From Coprinopsis marcescibilis (Eukaryota; Basidiomycota; Agaricomycetes; Agaricales; Psathyrellaceae): 64,000 nt of DNA. Below the pieces are notes generated by a model. That model was not told the DNA's origin, ran no database searches, and was given only the letters and a program-made list of their open reading frames with translations. Shown in pieces: positions 47,332 to 58,147 of the stretch; positions within the stretch are counted from its first letter, which is position 1, and each line of letters opens with the position of its first letter. Position numbers and translations under genes: made by a program. The stretch covers positions 372,001 to 436,000 of the forward strand of contig ML210149.1 in NCBI GenBank assembly GCA_004369085.1, written 5' to 3'.

Positions 47332-48349
47332 TCAAACACACGCCTTAATGGCAATATGGGTGGGTAAGATCAAGGATCCATCTTCTCCGAACCGAACAGC
47401 TTCCAGAAACGCTGCGTTTTCTCGTGCAAGCTGGAACGATGACTTGATAATCCCGGGCTGAGCAGGCGGAGCCATCTGAATCTCTTCAATATCCTCCTTC
47501 GCGGCGATCTGAGAATGGTGCTCCAAATAACGAATCGTCGCCGGATGTAAAGGCTTCCAAGCCCGTGGACTCAATGGTAGTTCTGGCATAATGGACCGCA
47601 CCGCTGCTATCTCTCGTAGCCATCGTGACTTTGCGTCTCCGAGTGCACCGCCGCTCTTGCTGCTGCTCGAGCTTGGTGGGCCAGCCTCATCGGTGCTAGG
47701 CGTGTCCCTATCGCCTCGCTGTGAGCCGAAGATTGATCCTGAGAGGTACGATTCGGGTGATGGGGAACAGGAAGAGAGGGATGTCAGGGATGCGAATACG
47801 CTGCTAGTGTTAGAGGAGATCTGGATGCTTATTGGCTTCAATCGCATTTTGGTCCGAGTTTGTGATCGAAGCGAGCGTCGGAGGGTTGGGCTGATGCTGC
47901 TTAGACTGCTGGCACTTGTACGGGAGGCCCTCGTTGCTGAGCTAGTCGACATAGATGTCGCACTCGAGAGAGCATCCCCCTGCGTGGCGGCCTTTGTTCG
48001 TAGACGTGAAGCTCGAAGACTCGGATCCGTGCTCGCCCTCGAAGCAAACAGTGCGCTGCCTTTGATGCTTTGCATTTCTCGAGTTTTGCTTCTGGTACGA
48101 CTCGCGCTCTGCGCTGGTGAGGGAGGCTCAGCAGACGGCTCTAGCGATGTTCGCGTGGCCCGTGAGCGTGTTTTTGGGCGAGCAGAGGATCCTCCTGCTT
48201 CGCCATCGCTTGAACCTTCGAAGCTGCTAGCATAGCAGTCCGAGGATGAGGATGGCGATGATGGCTCGATGGCGAGCCTGAAAGTACGAGATGTCTCCCT
48301 AATATGACACAAGCGCCGTCGCTTCCTCGGTGTGTTAATGGAGTCCATG
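47332..48349 (-). CDS. Basic Ser/Arg-rich protein (338 aa, hypothetical)
   Basis: A single uninterrupted frame from MDSINTPRKRRRLCHIRETS (ATG 48349) to TGA 47332. An upstream in-frame extension exists but looks non-coding, so the first Met before the PRKRRR motif was chosen. The protein opens with a probable nuclear localisation signal and is then Ser/Thr/Arg low complexity with several SRTRSKTR-like clusters. A conserved-looking C-terminal 100 residues follow: AKSRWLREIAAVRSIMPELP, LHPATIRYLEHHSQIAAKED, LARENAAFLEAVRFGEDGSL. It is probably nuclear. Family not recognised. It converges on THR4, with about 200 bp between stops. Confidence 0.65.
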
Positions 48350-49038
48350 GGTTCTGGGTCGACGGCTGTGTTGGTGATGGTTTGTGACAGAGAGGGAAAG
48401 TCCGAGGTGCGGTGCTTACCGTTCAATACAAATAGCCTTGTATTTATAGTACCGGAGCAAAGGGCTTGTTTTATGATGCTCTGCTCAGATGGCGTCACAA
48501 TCACTAGATGCCCTCCCTTTGTTACTTGCTAGCGCCTAGAGGGGCTTTGCCAGCTGGCCACTCACTGTCAAAAGCGGCGATTAGAAGAAAGAAAGGCGCT
48601 TTGAATGGAAAAAGGGAGGAATGAAAAACGATGACAATGTCAAAAATGCTTGATGTCTGTCATTCTGCATAAGCCGCCGAGACGAGGACATTACATATTG
48701 CAATTCCTTTTCAATGATTGCCTTGATGATGGAACTGATATAGTGCTGCATCAAAACGTACATGTATGCTGTTTATCGGCTTCGACATGCTATGGCTGTT
48801 AGCTCCCATGTAAGGTTAGAACATCATATTTCTATCAAAGGCGATGCCCCTATCTGTACGAGAAGGCTGGGCTGGTACCGGCGCCTATTTATATCTGCAC
48901 GTAACGCGCCTAAATATTTCATTTGATGACGTCACGCGTTTGAAACCAACCGCTAGTCTGCGGTCGGCGGGTATTTAGCTTTTTCGTGGTTGACAAGGCC
49001 AGAGAGTACACGGATACCCCTTTCATAGCCTAACCAAG
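48350..49038. promoter_or_regulatory. Divergent region with a CRE site
   Basis: About 690 bp between the basic Ser-rich protein gene and the NTF2-like gene. It contains a perfect palindromic TGACGTCA at 48927-48934, the only strong motif seen. ORFs at 48581-48763 are not supported. Confidence 0.4.
48927..48934. promoter_or_regulatory. CRE/ATF palindrome TGACGTCA
   Basis: A perfect 8-bp CRE about 105 bp upstream of the NTF2-like gene start. In fungi this is bound by ATF/CREB bZIP factors (Atf1, Sko1) in stress responses. Its position fits regulation of the gene at 49039. Confidence 0.5.
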
Positions 49039-50018
49039 ATGGAGAACCCGTCTCAAGATATCCACGCAGTCTTCGACCTCATCGACAACCCCCATCCTCC
49101 AGAAATCCAGCGAGCGGCAATCGAAAAGTATTTCCTACCTGAAGCAGGGTTCAGATATCCGGTATATGCGATTGAGCAGGGGCCAAACTCAAGAGCAAAA
49201 GTACTCGCCGTGTATCGGTACGTTGCGTCTTGTTCGCCACCTCATTAAAGTACACCTCCTTTATCATATTTCACAGATGGCTACACTTCATCTCAACGAG
49301 AACTAAGGGTTCCATTACCCACGTTAGTAAGTAGATTCTGCCAGAAAGCTCGTTGCAGGGGCGCTGAGGTGTCTGTCGAAGTGTATGACAAGTCGAGAGA
49401 TGTTTTAATGCTCGATGTGACGCAGCATCTACAACTACGTTACATGCCGTTCAACCCCAGTAAATCGAGGTACGGCAGAGTCATTCGTGGGGTAAAAACG
49501 ATGCTAAATGACCGTAGGATGATTACAAGGCTAACTCTCAAAAAACACGGAGGTTTGCACTACATTGCCTTGCAAGAGGACTTTATGCACCCCGACGTAT
49601 GTTGACCACTCTAATTCAGACAGTACGCGTCTGACAGTGTTTCGAATCTACAGGCAGCAGCCGGTTTATTATTTCCACCTCTGAAGAGCGCTGTACACTA
49701 CGCACTCGTGCTTATGGGCCTCTTGCTGAGCAAGCTCATGATCCTCGTTGGGATGATGAACTTCATGATGGGACGCGTTGAAAAGGACAAAGAGATGATA
49801 AAGGCGAAGCGTAGGGAGCGACGGCGTCGAAAGAATGGTCAGTGCCCTTTTCTTCCGGTGGCATTCAAGTCGAGCTTATAGAGCGCCTTCCATGTGTGGA
49901 AATAGCAAATGGCCAAAGCGAACCCGTATCCGCAGAGGAAATCGCCGCTAAAATGAAGGATACTCTCGGGTTTGAGCTCAAGGAGAATGGAGGGTCTGCA
50001 GAAAAAGCCAAAAACTAA
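49039..50018 (+). CDS. SigF-like NTF2-like domain protein with C-terminal membrane segment (249 aa)
   Basis: Five exons (49039-49217, 49277-49322, 49369-49596, 49654-49837, 49906-50018) close in phase. An alternative acceptor at 49881 would add eight residues. Opening residues MENPSQDIHAVFDLIDNP and EIQRAAIEKYFLPEAGFRYP, with VLAVYRWLHFIS and LDVTQHLQLRYMPFNPSKS, match the pattern I know from fungal SigF-like NTF2-like domain proteins. These have a cone-shaped NTF2 fold without known catalysis. A hydrophobic stretch ALVLMGLLLSKLMILVGMMN is probably a membrane anchor, followed by a Lys/Arg cluster (KAKRRERRRRKN). Biological role unknown. Confidence 0.75.
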
Positions 50019-50074
50019 ATATGGCTTTAGTATTTCTATATACACACAGCGCGATGCAGTAATGTACGATATAA

Positions 50075-51982
50075 TTAGCGCTCTTCTTCCAGCTGATCAG
50101 ACGCTTCAACTGAGAATCGGATGGTATTGTCAGGATCCAAACCAAACGGAATAGGGCCTTCGTTAACCCAATATGATATTTCTGGGTCTCCAGCTCGGCA
50201 ACTCAACACATCGGGGCCGAGCGTTGCGTGACAATTGTCGACGATATTAGGGTCCCAGGCCTCGTTGAGTGGCCTTCGAAGAGCTGTGTAGGGGAGGCCG
50301 TCAGGGCATGCGTAATAACGGATACTTCCAGCAATACGTACATATGTTAGCCAAATCATCAAAGATGCTGACGGTGCTGTCGCTAGAGAGATTCCAGTGT
50401 CAGAAGTGCCCGCTACTGTCAGACAGAGATGTTTGGGTTAGCTTACGGCAATACACGAAGGTACGGGTGGACGTAAAGCGTTTTGAAGTTTGCTCTGTTC
50501 TTGGGCTCAGGGAGCAAAAGCTGAAGGAATAAATCAGTTAGCTACTGGTACAGCGCAAGAGATGAACTCATACCTTCCACAAGAGGGCACAAAGCTCAGT
50601 ATTTCTGATTCCATATCTTTCGAAGAAGATAACCTTTGACTCCAGGTCGCCTGGATCAGCTTCCGCCTCACACTCAGAGTAGTCCTTAAGAACCTCTATG
50701 ACATCCTGTTTCGAGAGGCTAGATGAAGTACCACCCTGCCAGCCAATAAAATCACTCACAAACTGTTGTGGGATGCTAATATCCAACATAGTAACTCCGA
50801 GGGAGAACCAGTCCACTGCAGTTCCGTATCTGCCGTTGCGTCTCCAATCACGCTCGTCTGTTCGTATTCTGACTTCTCGAGGTATGTCACTGTAGATTAC
50901 CTCTCGTGCCATGAATCCATGAGTTCCGACTTGTTGAAATCCGTAGTTCGTGGAAGGACAAAGGGGGGTCCCCTCCCTGTTAATGTAGGCGAGACCAAGA
51001 TCGGCAATGATTACATTGCCCCGCATGTCGACGAGGACGTTCTCGGGCTTGATGTCTCTGTGGATAATTCCACGCGAGTGCAAATAAGCCAACGCTCCGG
51101 CCTGGACATTGGGCATGATTGGTACTGGTGCTTAAACGAGAAGACTCAGTGACGTACAATTTGGGCGAACCACAGCTTCCTGTTCCCGGATGCAGTTGCC
51201 GAGTTGAAATAGGACTTTCCCCTTTGTCTAATGGAAGCTGTATGGATGTACAGGTCCCTTTGACACAAGGGCTAAAATACATGGAAGTTAGTAGCCCTGT
51301 ATGAATCGAAGGAGACGTGCAAATTACTTACCGTAATCAAAAGTTGGTCTTGACTTCTTGGGAAATACATACGGCCCTCTAATGGGAGGATAAAATTAAA
51401 CCACTCCTGTGGAATATCGCCAATATTGAACTCCAGCATTTCGCTGATACGTTTATGCGCCTCGAATTCAAGAGTGTTGTAACCTTCGAAACGTTCTGAG
51501 TCGTCGGTTACGTACTTCATAAAGAAGAGCTTAAGTGGTGCGGATCTCGAAGCATGTGGGTGACGGAGAGCATCGATAGAGACAACCCACCCCAAAAAAC
51601 TGTTATCGTCAGAGGTCGAAACACATTTCCAGCATAGGATGTCAAAACCGTCGCGGAAAGATTGAGATGACCTGGCCTGCTCTTTGTCGTAATCCGAGCG
51701 TTGATCGGCGTGTCCTTCAGTCGGACAGGTAATTTGTTCACATTCCTCAGAGCGTCCCATACGTGTGTTTGAGAACGATCTCGAGCGCTTGTCCGTCATT
51801 GTAATTTCTGGAGAGCAACCCACTTCACAATGAAGTGTACCGGAGATGGTGGAAGGTGAAAATCGGTGTGGCACTGAGGTTTCTGCAGTGTCTCGTGAAC
51901 TTGCCTGCCGTGGGTTCGAGTCATGGGCAGGAAGAACCTCCGTTAGAGGCGGCAAGTCATCAATTGAGGAGTTGGCGGTCAT
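50075..51982 (-). CDS. Protein kinase 1 of the CHAT cluster (521 aa)
   Basis: Five exons (51982-51332, 51271-51158, 51101-50574, 50520-50457, 50283-50075) close in phase to 521 aa. The N-terminal 100 residues are Ser-rich. The kinase domain has the ATP lysine in KLFFMKYV, the alpha-C Glu in [10 protein letters not shown], the catalytic loop [11 protein letters not shown], the metal site as ADLG rather than DFG, and [10 protein letters not shown] in place of the APE segment. A long activation-loop insert includes [12 protein letters not shown]. Catalytic K, E, D, N and D are present, so it may be active. After the kinase lobe, a tail ends with [17 protein letters not shown], also found in kinase 2 (58148-60323). 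It lies just downstream of, and in the same direction as, the TPR-CHAT gene. Confidence 0.85.
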
Positions 51983-52287
51983 TTTAAACACTGATAAATC
52001 CTGCTAAAAAAAGGTAAGGGGTGGTGGCGGTTCAAGTTAAGAAACAAGCACATGGGATTGACTTTAAGTGAAATGGAGCCACTACTGTTTTCATTATTCT
52101 CATTGTCCTACCCTAATGGCATCAAGGCGCATCCGGCATACGTTTGCCGACCGAACCCTCAGTTCCTGGTATTGTTAGGGTATTTGTCTTCTGTAGTATT
52201 CGAAGATCTCCTGAGGCCAATAATACAAGGATTGACGAATGAGATAGTGGTCAAAGATCCCGAAAAAAACAATTGGGATATTTAGTT
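51983..52287 (-). promoter_or_regulatory. Gap between TPR-CHAT stop and kinase 1 start
   Basis: 305 bp containing the 3' end of the TPR-CHAT transcript and the kinase 1 promoter. No ORF or clear box is visible. Spacing is ordinary for separately transcribed fungal genes. Confidence 0.4.
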
Positions 52288-55200
52288 TTAGATCCCGAAA
52301 TGGACGAAAGGAACCCAGCGTTGGAAAGGCATTTTTAACCTTCGTAGCTCCTTCACTGCCAAATGCAGAGCCTCAGCCACATCAGCGGGGTCTGGTGGAC
52401 ATTTTCGAAACAAATGTTGATAAAACACATCAGCAACAATCGGGGCATCTTCATCTTGGATCGACCTAACTCATAACGTCGTCAGTGAAGATCAACTTTC
52501 AGCAACACAAGGCTTACCACATAGTCCCAACCACAGCCCTAAATCCCGCAAACATCATCGTTGCAGCCAGATTCAGCGACTCGTCTGGCCTCTCATCATC
52601 CCCCATCGCAGTTTCACAAGCGCTCAGATACGCCAGACAGGCTCCCGAGCTTTGCTGACAGCCGCGTATGATTCTGGACATCGTAAGGCGCCCACCGCTT
52701 AAAAGAAGCGAGCTCTCCAGGGGGTTCGATTCGTGCTGCACTCCGTGGCATCCAAAGTGGACAAACGAGGCCTGCTGAATATCGTTTAGAATTGTTTCTG
52801 TGGTGTTTGGAAACTCCCTTGAGCCAAGGCGCACGATGAGGTTGTTCGCGCTTGGTATCTGTTCTTGAATTTTCTCGAGTTCAACCTCGGTCATTGGGAG
52901 ACCCTTTCCCGTCACCTCTGTTCCCTCTGGTTCAAGAACGGCCAACATCTTGAAGTCGCCGGGAACAGCGGGCGAGTCAAAAAGCACGTTTTGGGGAGAG
53001 TAACAGTAGGAGGGAATGGCGAAGTCGGACAGACACTCATCCAAAGATGACTGGTTTGAATATATTCCTGCGGCGTGAATGGGCAAGAAAACAAAATCTC
53101 CGGCAGGACACCACCATAGTCTGCCCGGGGTATCTGTCTAATTGGGAGCAAGGTCAGAACCATGTCAAACTATACTTGTTAGAAAGAACGAACCTTTTCC
53201 AGTTTCAACGCATCGATAATGGGCTTCACCATATATATCCACATCATCTCTAAAACCTGCTGGTAGTGATCATTGGACGTGACCAAATTTGTTGGGTCTT
53301 TTCTGGTAGGCTTCCTTGAGCCCTCCCCGCGCGCCTGAAGCAAATTTTCGAGAACCTCCACAGTCCCTGCCCGGAGAAGCTTGTTTTGAGTCAGATCCTG
53401 GATAGCCACCTTCAATTCTTGCAACAATTTATGATTCATTGTCGGCAGAGGGACGCGTTCCAGTTCTCCCCCAAGTTTCATAATAATGGCGTCGCAGCCA
53501 AATACGCTGGGATTCAAAAAGACGATTGGCCCATTGCGCGCTGCGGCTTTGAGAGAGTCAAAAGTGGGAGGGAGTAAGAAATCTTGGAACCCGTCGATCT
53601 GCCGTATTTCCGCCAACAACTCCACGCGTTTTCGAGAAAGGGTGTAAAGGTGGAGTGCGTCAGGTACGGGGGTTTTTGACACCATTTCGGATCCTTGAGT
53701 AGAGTTTTCCAACACGTTGGACACGTCTCGAAATTTGTTGGCAAGAAGTGGGTTGGTAGCGTTAAGTTCCTCCAACGGGTCGCGAAGTTGAAGCGCTTGC
53801 GACCAGAATGTGGAACGGGCCGTCGAAAGAAACACTACGGCCGTCTCGAGCTCATTGGACTCGATGGCGCATTGGACTGCTTCCCCAGAAAGGTTTTTTG
53901 TGTGGCCAAGGACATTCTTCCGTTGCTCCAAAGTCAACTCTATAGCAACGAGGAGAGGGAGTAAGCTGATTGCGTGCTGGTAGGCTTCTAGGGCTGAGCA
54001 ATGACCAGCCTTTCGAGCATAAGTTGCCCACCACTTTGCAGTCCGCAGCCGCAGCATCAGCGAACCTGTCTCGCGCTTGAGAGCATCTCTGAACAGGTCA
54101 ATGGATTTTTCCAAGTCCATTACATCCCCAGAGTGCTTGAACCTTTTCTGCAGGCTGATGGCTAGGTTTCCAAGCATTCCTGGTCGGTTTGGGTATCCTT
54201 CTGTAACATATTTGAGCGCGTCTTGTTGAAGTGATATGCCTTGGTTCAGATCCTCCAGATTACCCGTGCATTCGAAACGAGATGAGAGGAAATTTCCGAG
54301 GTTGTTGATTGCCGGAATACGACTAGGGTGGTTCTCATCTATCGAGGAAAGAGCCTGGCGGGCGTGGAGAATGCTTCCGTCCAGATCCTGGTGATCACGC
54401 TTGATCAGGAACCGTTCAAATAACGACGCTGCGAAGTTGTTCTGAGCTGTCTGATGATGCATATGGGATACCGGTGTCATTTGAATCACTTCTCGTTCGA
54501 GAGCAATACATTCCTCCAGGTCGTCGAAGCTGTGCTTGTGTTCGAACCGGGTCGAGAGGGCTTTGGCAAGGTTTCCTAGCGACTGATAACGATCAGGATC
54601 TTCCATTGACCGCAACTCGAGCACTTGGCGGAGGGACGCAATGCATTCCTCCAGATCGTTGAAGTCGCCTTTGCTATCGAAGCGCATGGAGAGGGAAGCT
54701 GAGAGGTTGTTGAGAAACGGAAGATAGAGAGGATGGGTTTCAGGGACCAGTGATAGCATTTCCTTCCAAAGGGACACGATTTCTTCCAGATCTTGAACGC
54801 TCGAGTCCAACTTAAATCGTGCCAAAAGGGCAGGTGCGAGGTCTTTAAGCAACACATGCCGATCTGAAGAGCGTCCCTCCATCATTGAAAGGGCTTCTCT
54901 GCGCAATTCGATACATTCCTCCAATGATTGGCGGTCATAGTTATGTTTGAAGAGGGCGTGAAGGGACGTCGCGAGCCCCTGAATAGCGAGGTGACGGTCT
55001 GAATGAGGGGAAGTTGTTAACTGAAGCGCCGCTCTGTAAGAAACCACAGATTCCTGGAGGTCTTCGAGGATGCTACCGAGCGTGTAGCGTTCGAAGAGGT
55101 ATTCGCCGCGGTTGAAAAAGGCCGCGGTTCGGGGAGGTCCGGGTATATCTTCAATAGAAAGCGCTTCTGTTTGAATAGAAATCGATTCATCGAGGTCCTT

Positions 55201-57519
55201 GGGGTCAGATTTGGATCGAAACAGAGCATGGAGAGAAGAAGTTAGGATGCATAGGCTTTTGAAGCGTTCGAAATTGGGTAAAGGACGAAGTGCGACTGCA
55301 TCCCGGGCGAGCCCAATGGAATCATCGAGGTCTTGTGGATTCTGCTTGAGCTGTGAACGGAGCCTGTGGAGGTTGGCGAGGTCGAGGAGTAGTCTGAATC
55401 GTTTGGGGTGGGTATCAGGTACTAATGCAACGGATTCCCGGCGCAGTGAGATACATTCATCCAAGTCCTGATTATCTCCGTTGCGTTCAAAACGAGCGGA
55501 GAGAGAAATGGCGAGATCTTCTAGAACTTCAGGGCGACCGGGAAATAAAGCAACGATCTTTCGTTCGGTCGAAATGCATTCGTCGAGGTCCTGTATGTCT
55601 CCCTTGCGTCGGAATCGATCGAAGAGGGTGACTGCAAGGTTGGAAATGAATTCAAAAGTCAGAGAATCTGGAGGAGTTGAGTCAACGACCTGTCGGTGAA
55701 GCGATACGGATTCATCTAGATCCTCGGGTCTTCCGACGAGTGCACACCTCATGGAAAGGCAGATCCCAAGGCAGGTAAGGCAGGCTGAACGTTCTGGATG
55801 AGGCGCTGGTCTCAGCTCGAGTGCTTCCCTGTGAATAGAGATGCACTCCTCCAGGTCCTTCGAGTCATTCCGCAGGTTAAACTGACGCATCACAAAAGAT
55901 GCGAGTGTGTGGAGAAAGGAAAACCGTTTCGGATGTGAAATCGGGGCCGACGCCAATGCTTCCCTTTGCCATGAAATGCTTTCTTGAAGGTCTTCCAACT
56001 TCAGTGTGCGCTCGAACCGAGTGTGAAACGCTGCTGAAATTTGGCTTAAAAGCCAAGGTCGTTCGGGATGTTCTGCAGGAATCGATGAGACGTTTTCCCG
56101 CCGAAGGCCAATACATTCCTCCAAATCCTCCAAGTTGCCCTCCACCTCAAATCGCGCAAATAACGACATCGCGAGATCGGAAGTGATTTCCCGAGGGCCA
56201 GATTCGAATCCGGGAGGCGATTTGATTAGTTCTCGCCGGAGAGTGATACACTCTTCCAGATCCCGAATATCTGATGCGCCTCGAAAACGAGCATATAAAG
56301 CACTGGCGAGATTTTCAAGTGAGACCAGACGATGGGGGTGCGGGGCAGGCCGTAGCCCCAGTGCTTCTCGATTGAGTCGAATGCATTCGTCCAGGTCCTG
56401 GCTGTTACGATCGCGGTAGAAACGGGCGAGGAATACTGCAGCGAGGTTGTTGAGAGTTTGGGAACGTCTTGGATGGTCGGCGGGGCGGTGTTCCATAGAG
56501 CGCGACAGAAATATCATTGCATCGTCCAGTTTGGATTCATTTATCATCCCTGTCCCCATTCTGTACGATTCCTGACCATCCTGATCCTGCTCCCATGCTT
56601 CTCTGTTGTACCGATTCAGTTCCTCCAGCCCGTCGAATTGTAAACATTCGGTGAACTTAACCCAGCCCACATACCGCAAGAGTGTGCTGGCCACAAAATA
56701 TGATATATCCTTGGGCTGAGTAGATGATCTGGCGTTTTGGAAAAAGGTTGACGCGTTCTCCAACTCCGCTAGTGTTCCGAGTCGTTGCATACTCGTATAC
56801 TTGAGGACTAAGCGACGGCCATGGACGATATTAAGACGAACATCAAGGCTATGGTGAGTTGCAGGTTCGCCGAGGTTCATCATCACATTCAAGGTTTCGG
56901 CATTGATGGTGCCTCGGTATTCGTATTCCTCGATCTGCTGCGCTGGTCCCAAAATCTGCGCATCCCACTCCCTTTCCCCGCTATGCATCCGTTGAAAGCA
57001 CTATTAACGAATATCAGACTTTGTACAGTGAGCAGAATGCAACGACTTGCCTCGAAGCCCAGCGCTGCCTCGGTTTCAACCTCATCCCCAAAAAGCAGTT
57101 CTTTGCACTGGTCCAAATCCTCCACCCATCCATGTAATGCAAATCGCGTCAGAAGGGCTTTCACGAGGTGGCATTTTGCGGCGACGCGAGTTTTGAGATC
57201 ATTGTTGCGAGCAATGACCTGCTGAAGGCGTGAAATCGCAGCCTCAAGGACACCGTGATCCATCCCTTGCACGAGAGCTTTCAAAATCCGATCGTGATGG
57301 TCCACGGCGCCAACATTGTCACCATGGTCGTTGAGTCTGACTTGATCAGCAGAGGCTAACAAGCGAGCACATCAATGGAGGCATATTACACAGTCAGGAT
57401 GATTGAATGTGCACCTGAAAAGTCCAGCGAAGCCTGAAGAAAATAGATAACGTTAAGTATGAAGGTTTCCGTCAGATGAAGCCCGATCAACGCACTTCTG
57501 AATGTTTTTCGTCGTTCAT
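52288..57519 (-). CDS. TPR-repeat protein with C-terminal CHAT protease-like domain (1643 aa)
   Basis: Six exons (57519-57496, 57433-57415, 57355-57027, 56955-53194, 53137-52518, 52465-52288) close in phase. The first two are only 24 and 19 nt. About 19 TPR-like units of about 45 residues (pattern DL-EECI-L-RE-L-L-P-HP-R---L-NLA--L--RF) fill residues of about 230-1100. The C-terminal CHAT domain (Caspase HetF Associated with TPRs) has TPGRLWWCPAGDFVFLPIHA, the catalytic His in VHFGCHGVQH, the catalytic Cys in YLSACETAMGDD, AGFRAVVGTMWSI and the end WVPFVHFGI. Both dyad residues are intact, so a cysteine protease is likely. CHAT proteases are known in bacteria (HetF, TPR-CHAT of type III-E CRISPR); most fungal members are uncharacterised. 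It lies between two related kinases on the same strand. Confidence 0.93.
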
Positions 57520-58147
57520 GACAACACTAACGCTCTGAGACACTTCAAGTATAGCTTGACTCCCTCCAAGGTGTCTTCAAGTCCAGGAACAAGTACGACC
57601 TCTCGCTTAGCGCTCAACAGCCACTTCACCCCACAATTACCAATTCAGGGAACTGTCAAACGTTCGTTCCGTTTTGAGTAGTGGGCTGTGCAACGAACGA
57701 CCTTGCATCTTGGTTCCTTGCTGCCGAGTATTGAGAATAAGTAGACACGAGTGACAGGATTGCAAATGATACGAGATAAAAACGTTGAACTACGAAGTAC
57801 CAGTGGTACCCAGTGCCACTGGATTCCATCTGTTTGACGTTTGTTTGCGCCATCATTATTACCGCAGTTGACCGGCCGGACGCTCCTCTCAGTACTACCA
57901 ATGGACAACCAATGGATACAAGGTCGGGCTTAAGTAGAATCCCATGATTGTTTATAACATAGTACATATCAAATGTGAAAGAGTCATTCTGTGCTAGCTT
58001 GAAGTCGAACTCTCCCTGTTACTCTACTCTACCTACAGATGGTCCAAGTAAATCGTCACGAGAAGGATAAAGAACAGGTCTAGGAGATAGTCAATAGGAG
58101 AGAAGGAATGTACATCAAAAGAGAAGAATCTAATACTAAAACAAGAA
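57520..58147 (-). promoter_or_regulatory. Gap upstream of TPR-CHAT gene
   Basis: About 630 bp between the kinase 2 stop and the TPR-CHAT start. It holds the kinase 2 3' flank and the TPR-CHAT promoter. ORFs at 57645-57967 have no protein-like features. No motif could be assigned with confidence. Confidence 0.4.

Noticed and set aside
47591..48235. Long plus-strand ORF (214 codons)
   Set aside because: Exact antisense shadow of the basic Ser/Arg-rich gene; Ser/Arg codons on the minus strand keep the opposite frame open.
52720..52745. GGGGGTTCGATTC, resembling a tRNA T-loop
   Set aside because: Lies inside the CHAT coding exon and no acceptor or anticodon stem can be paired around it.
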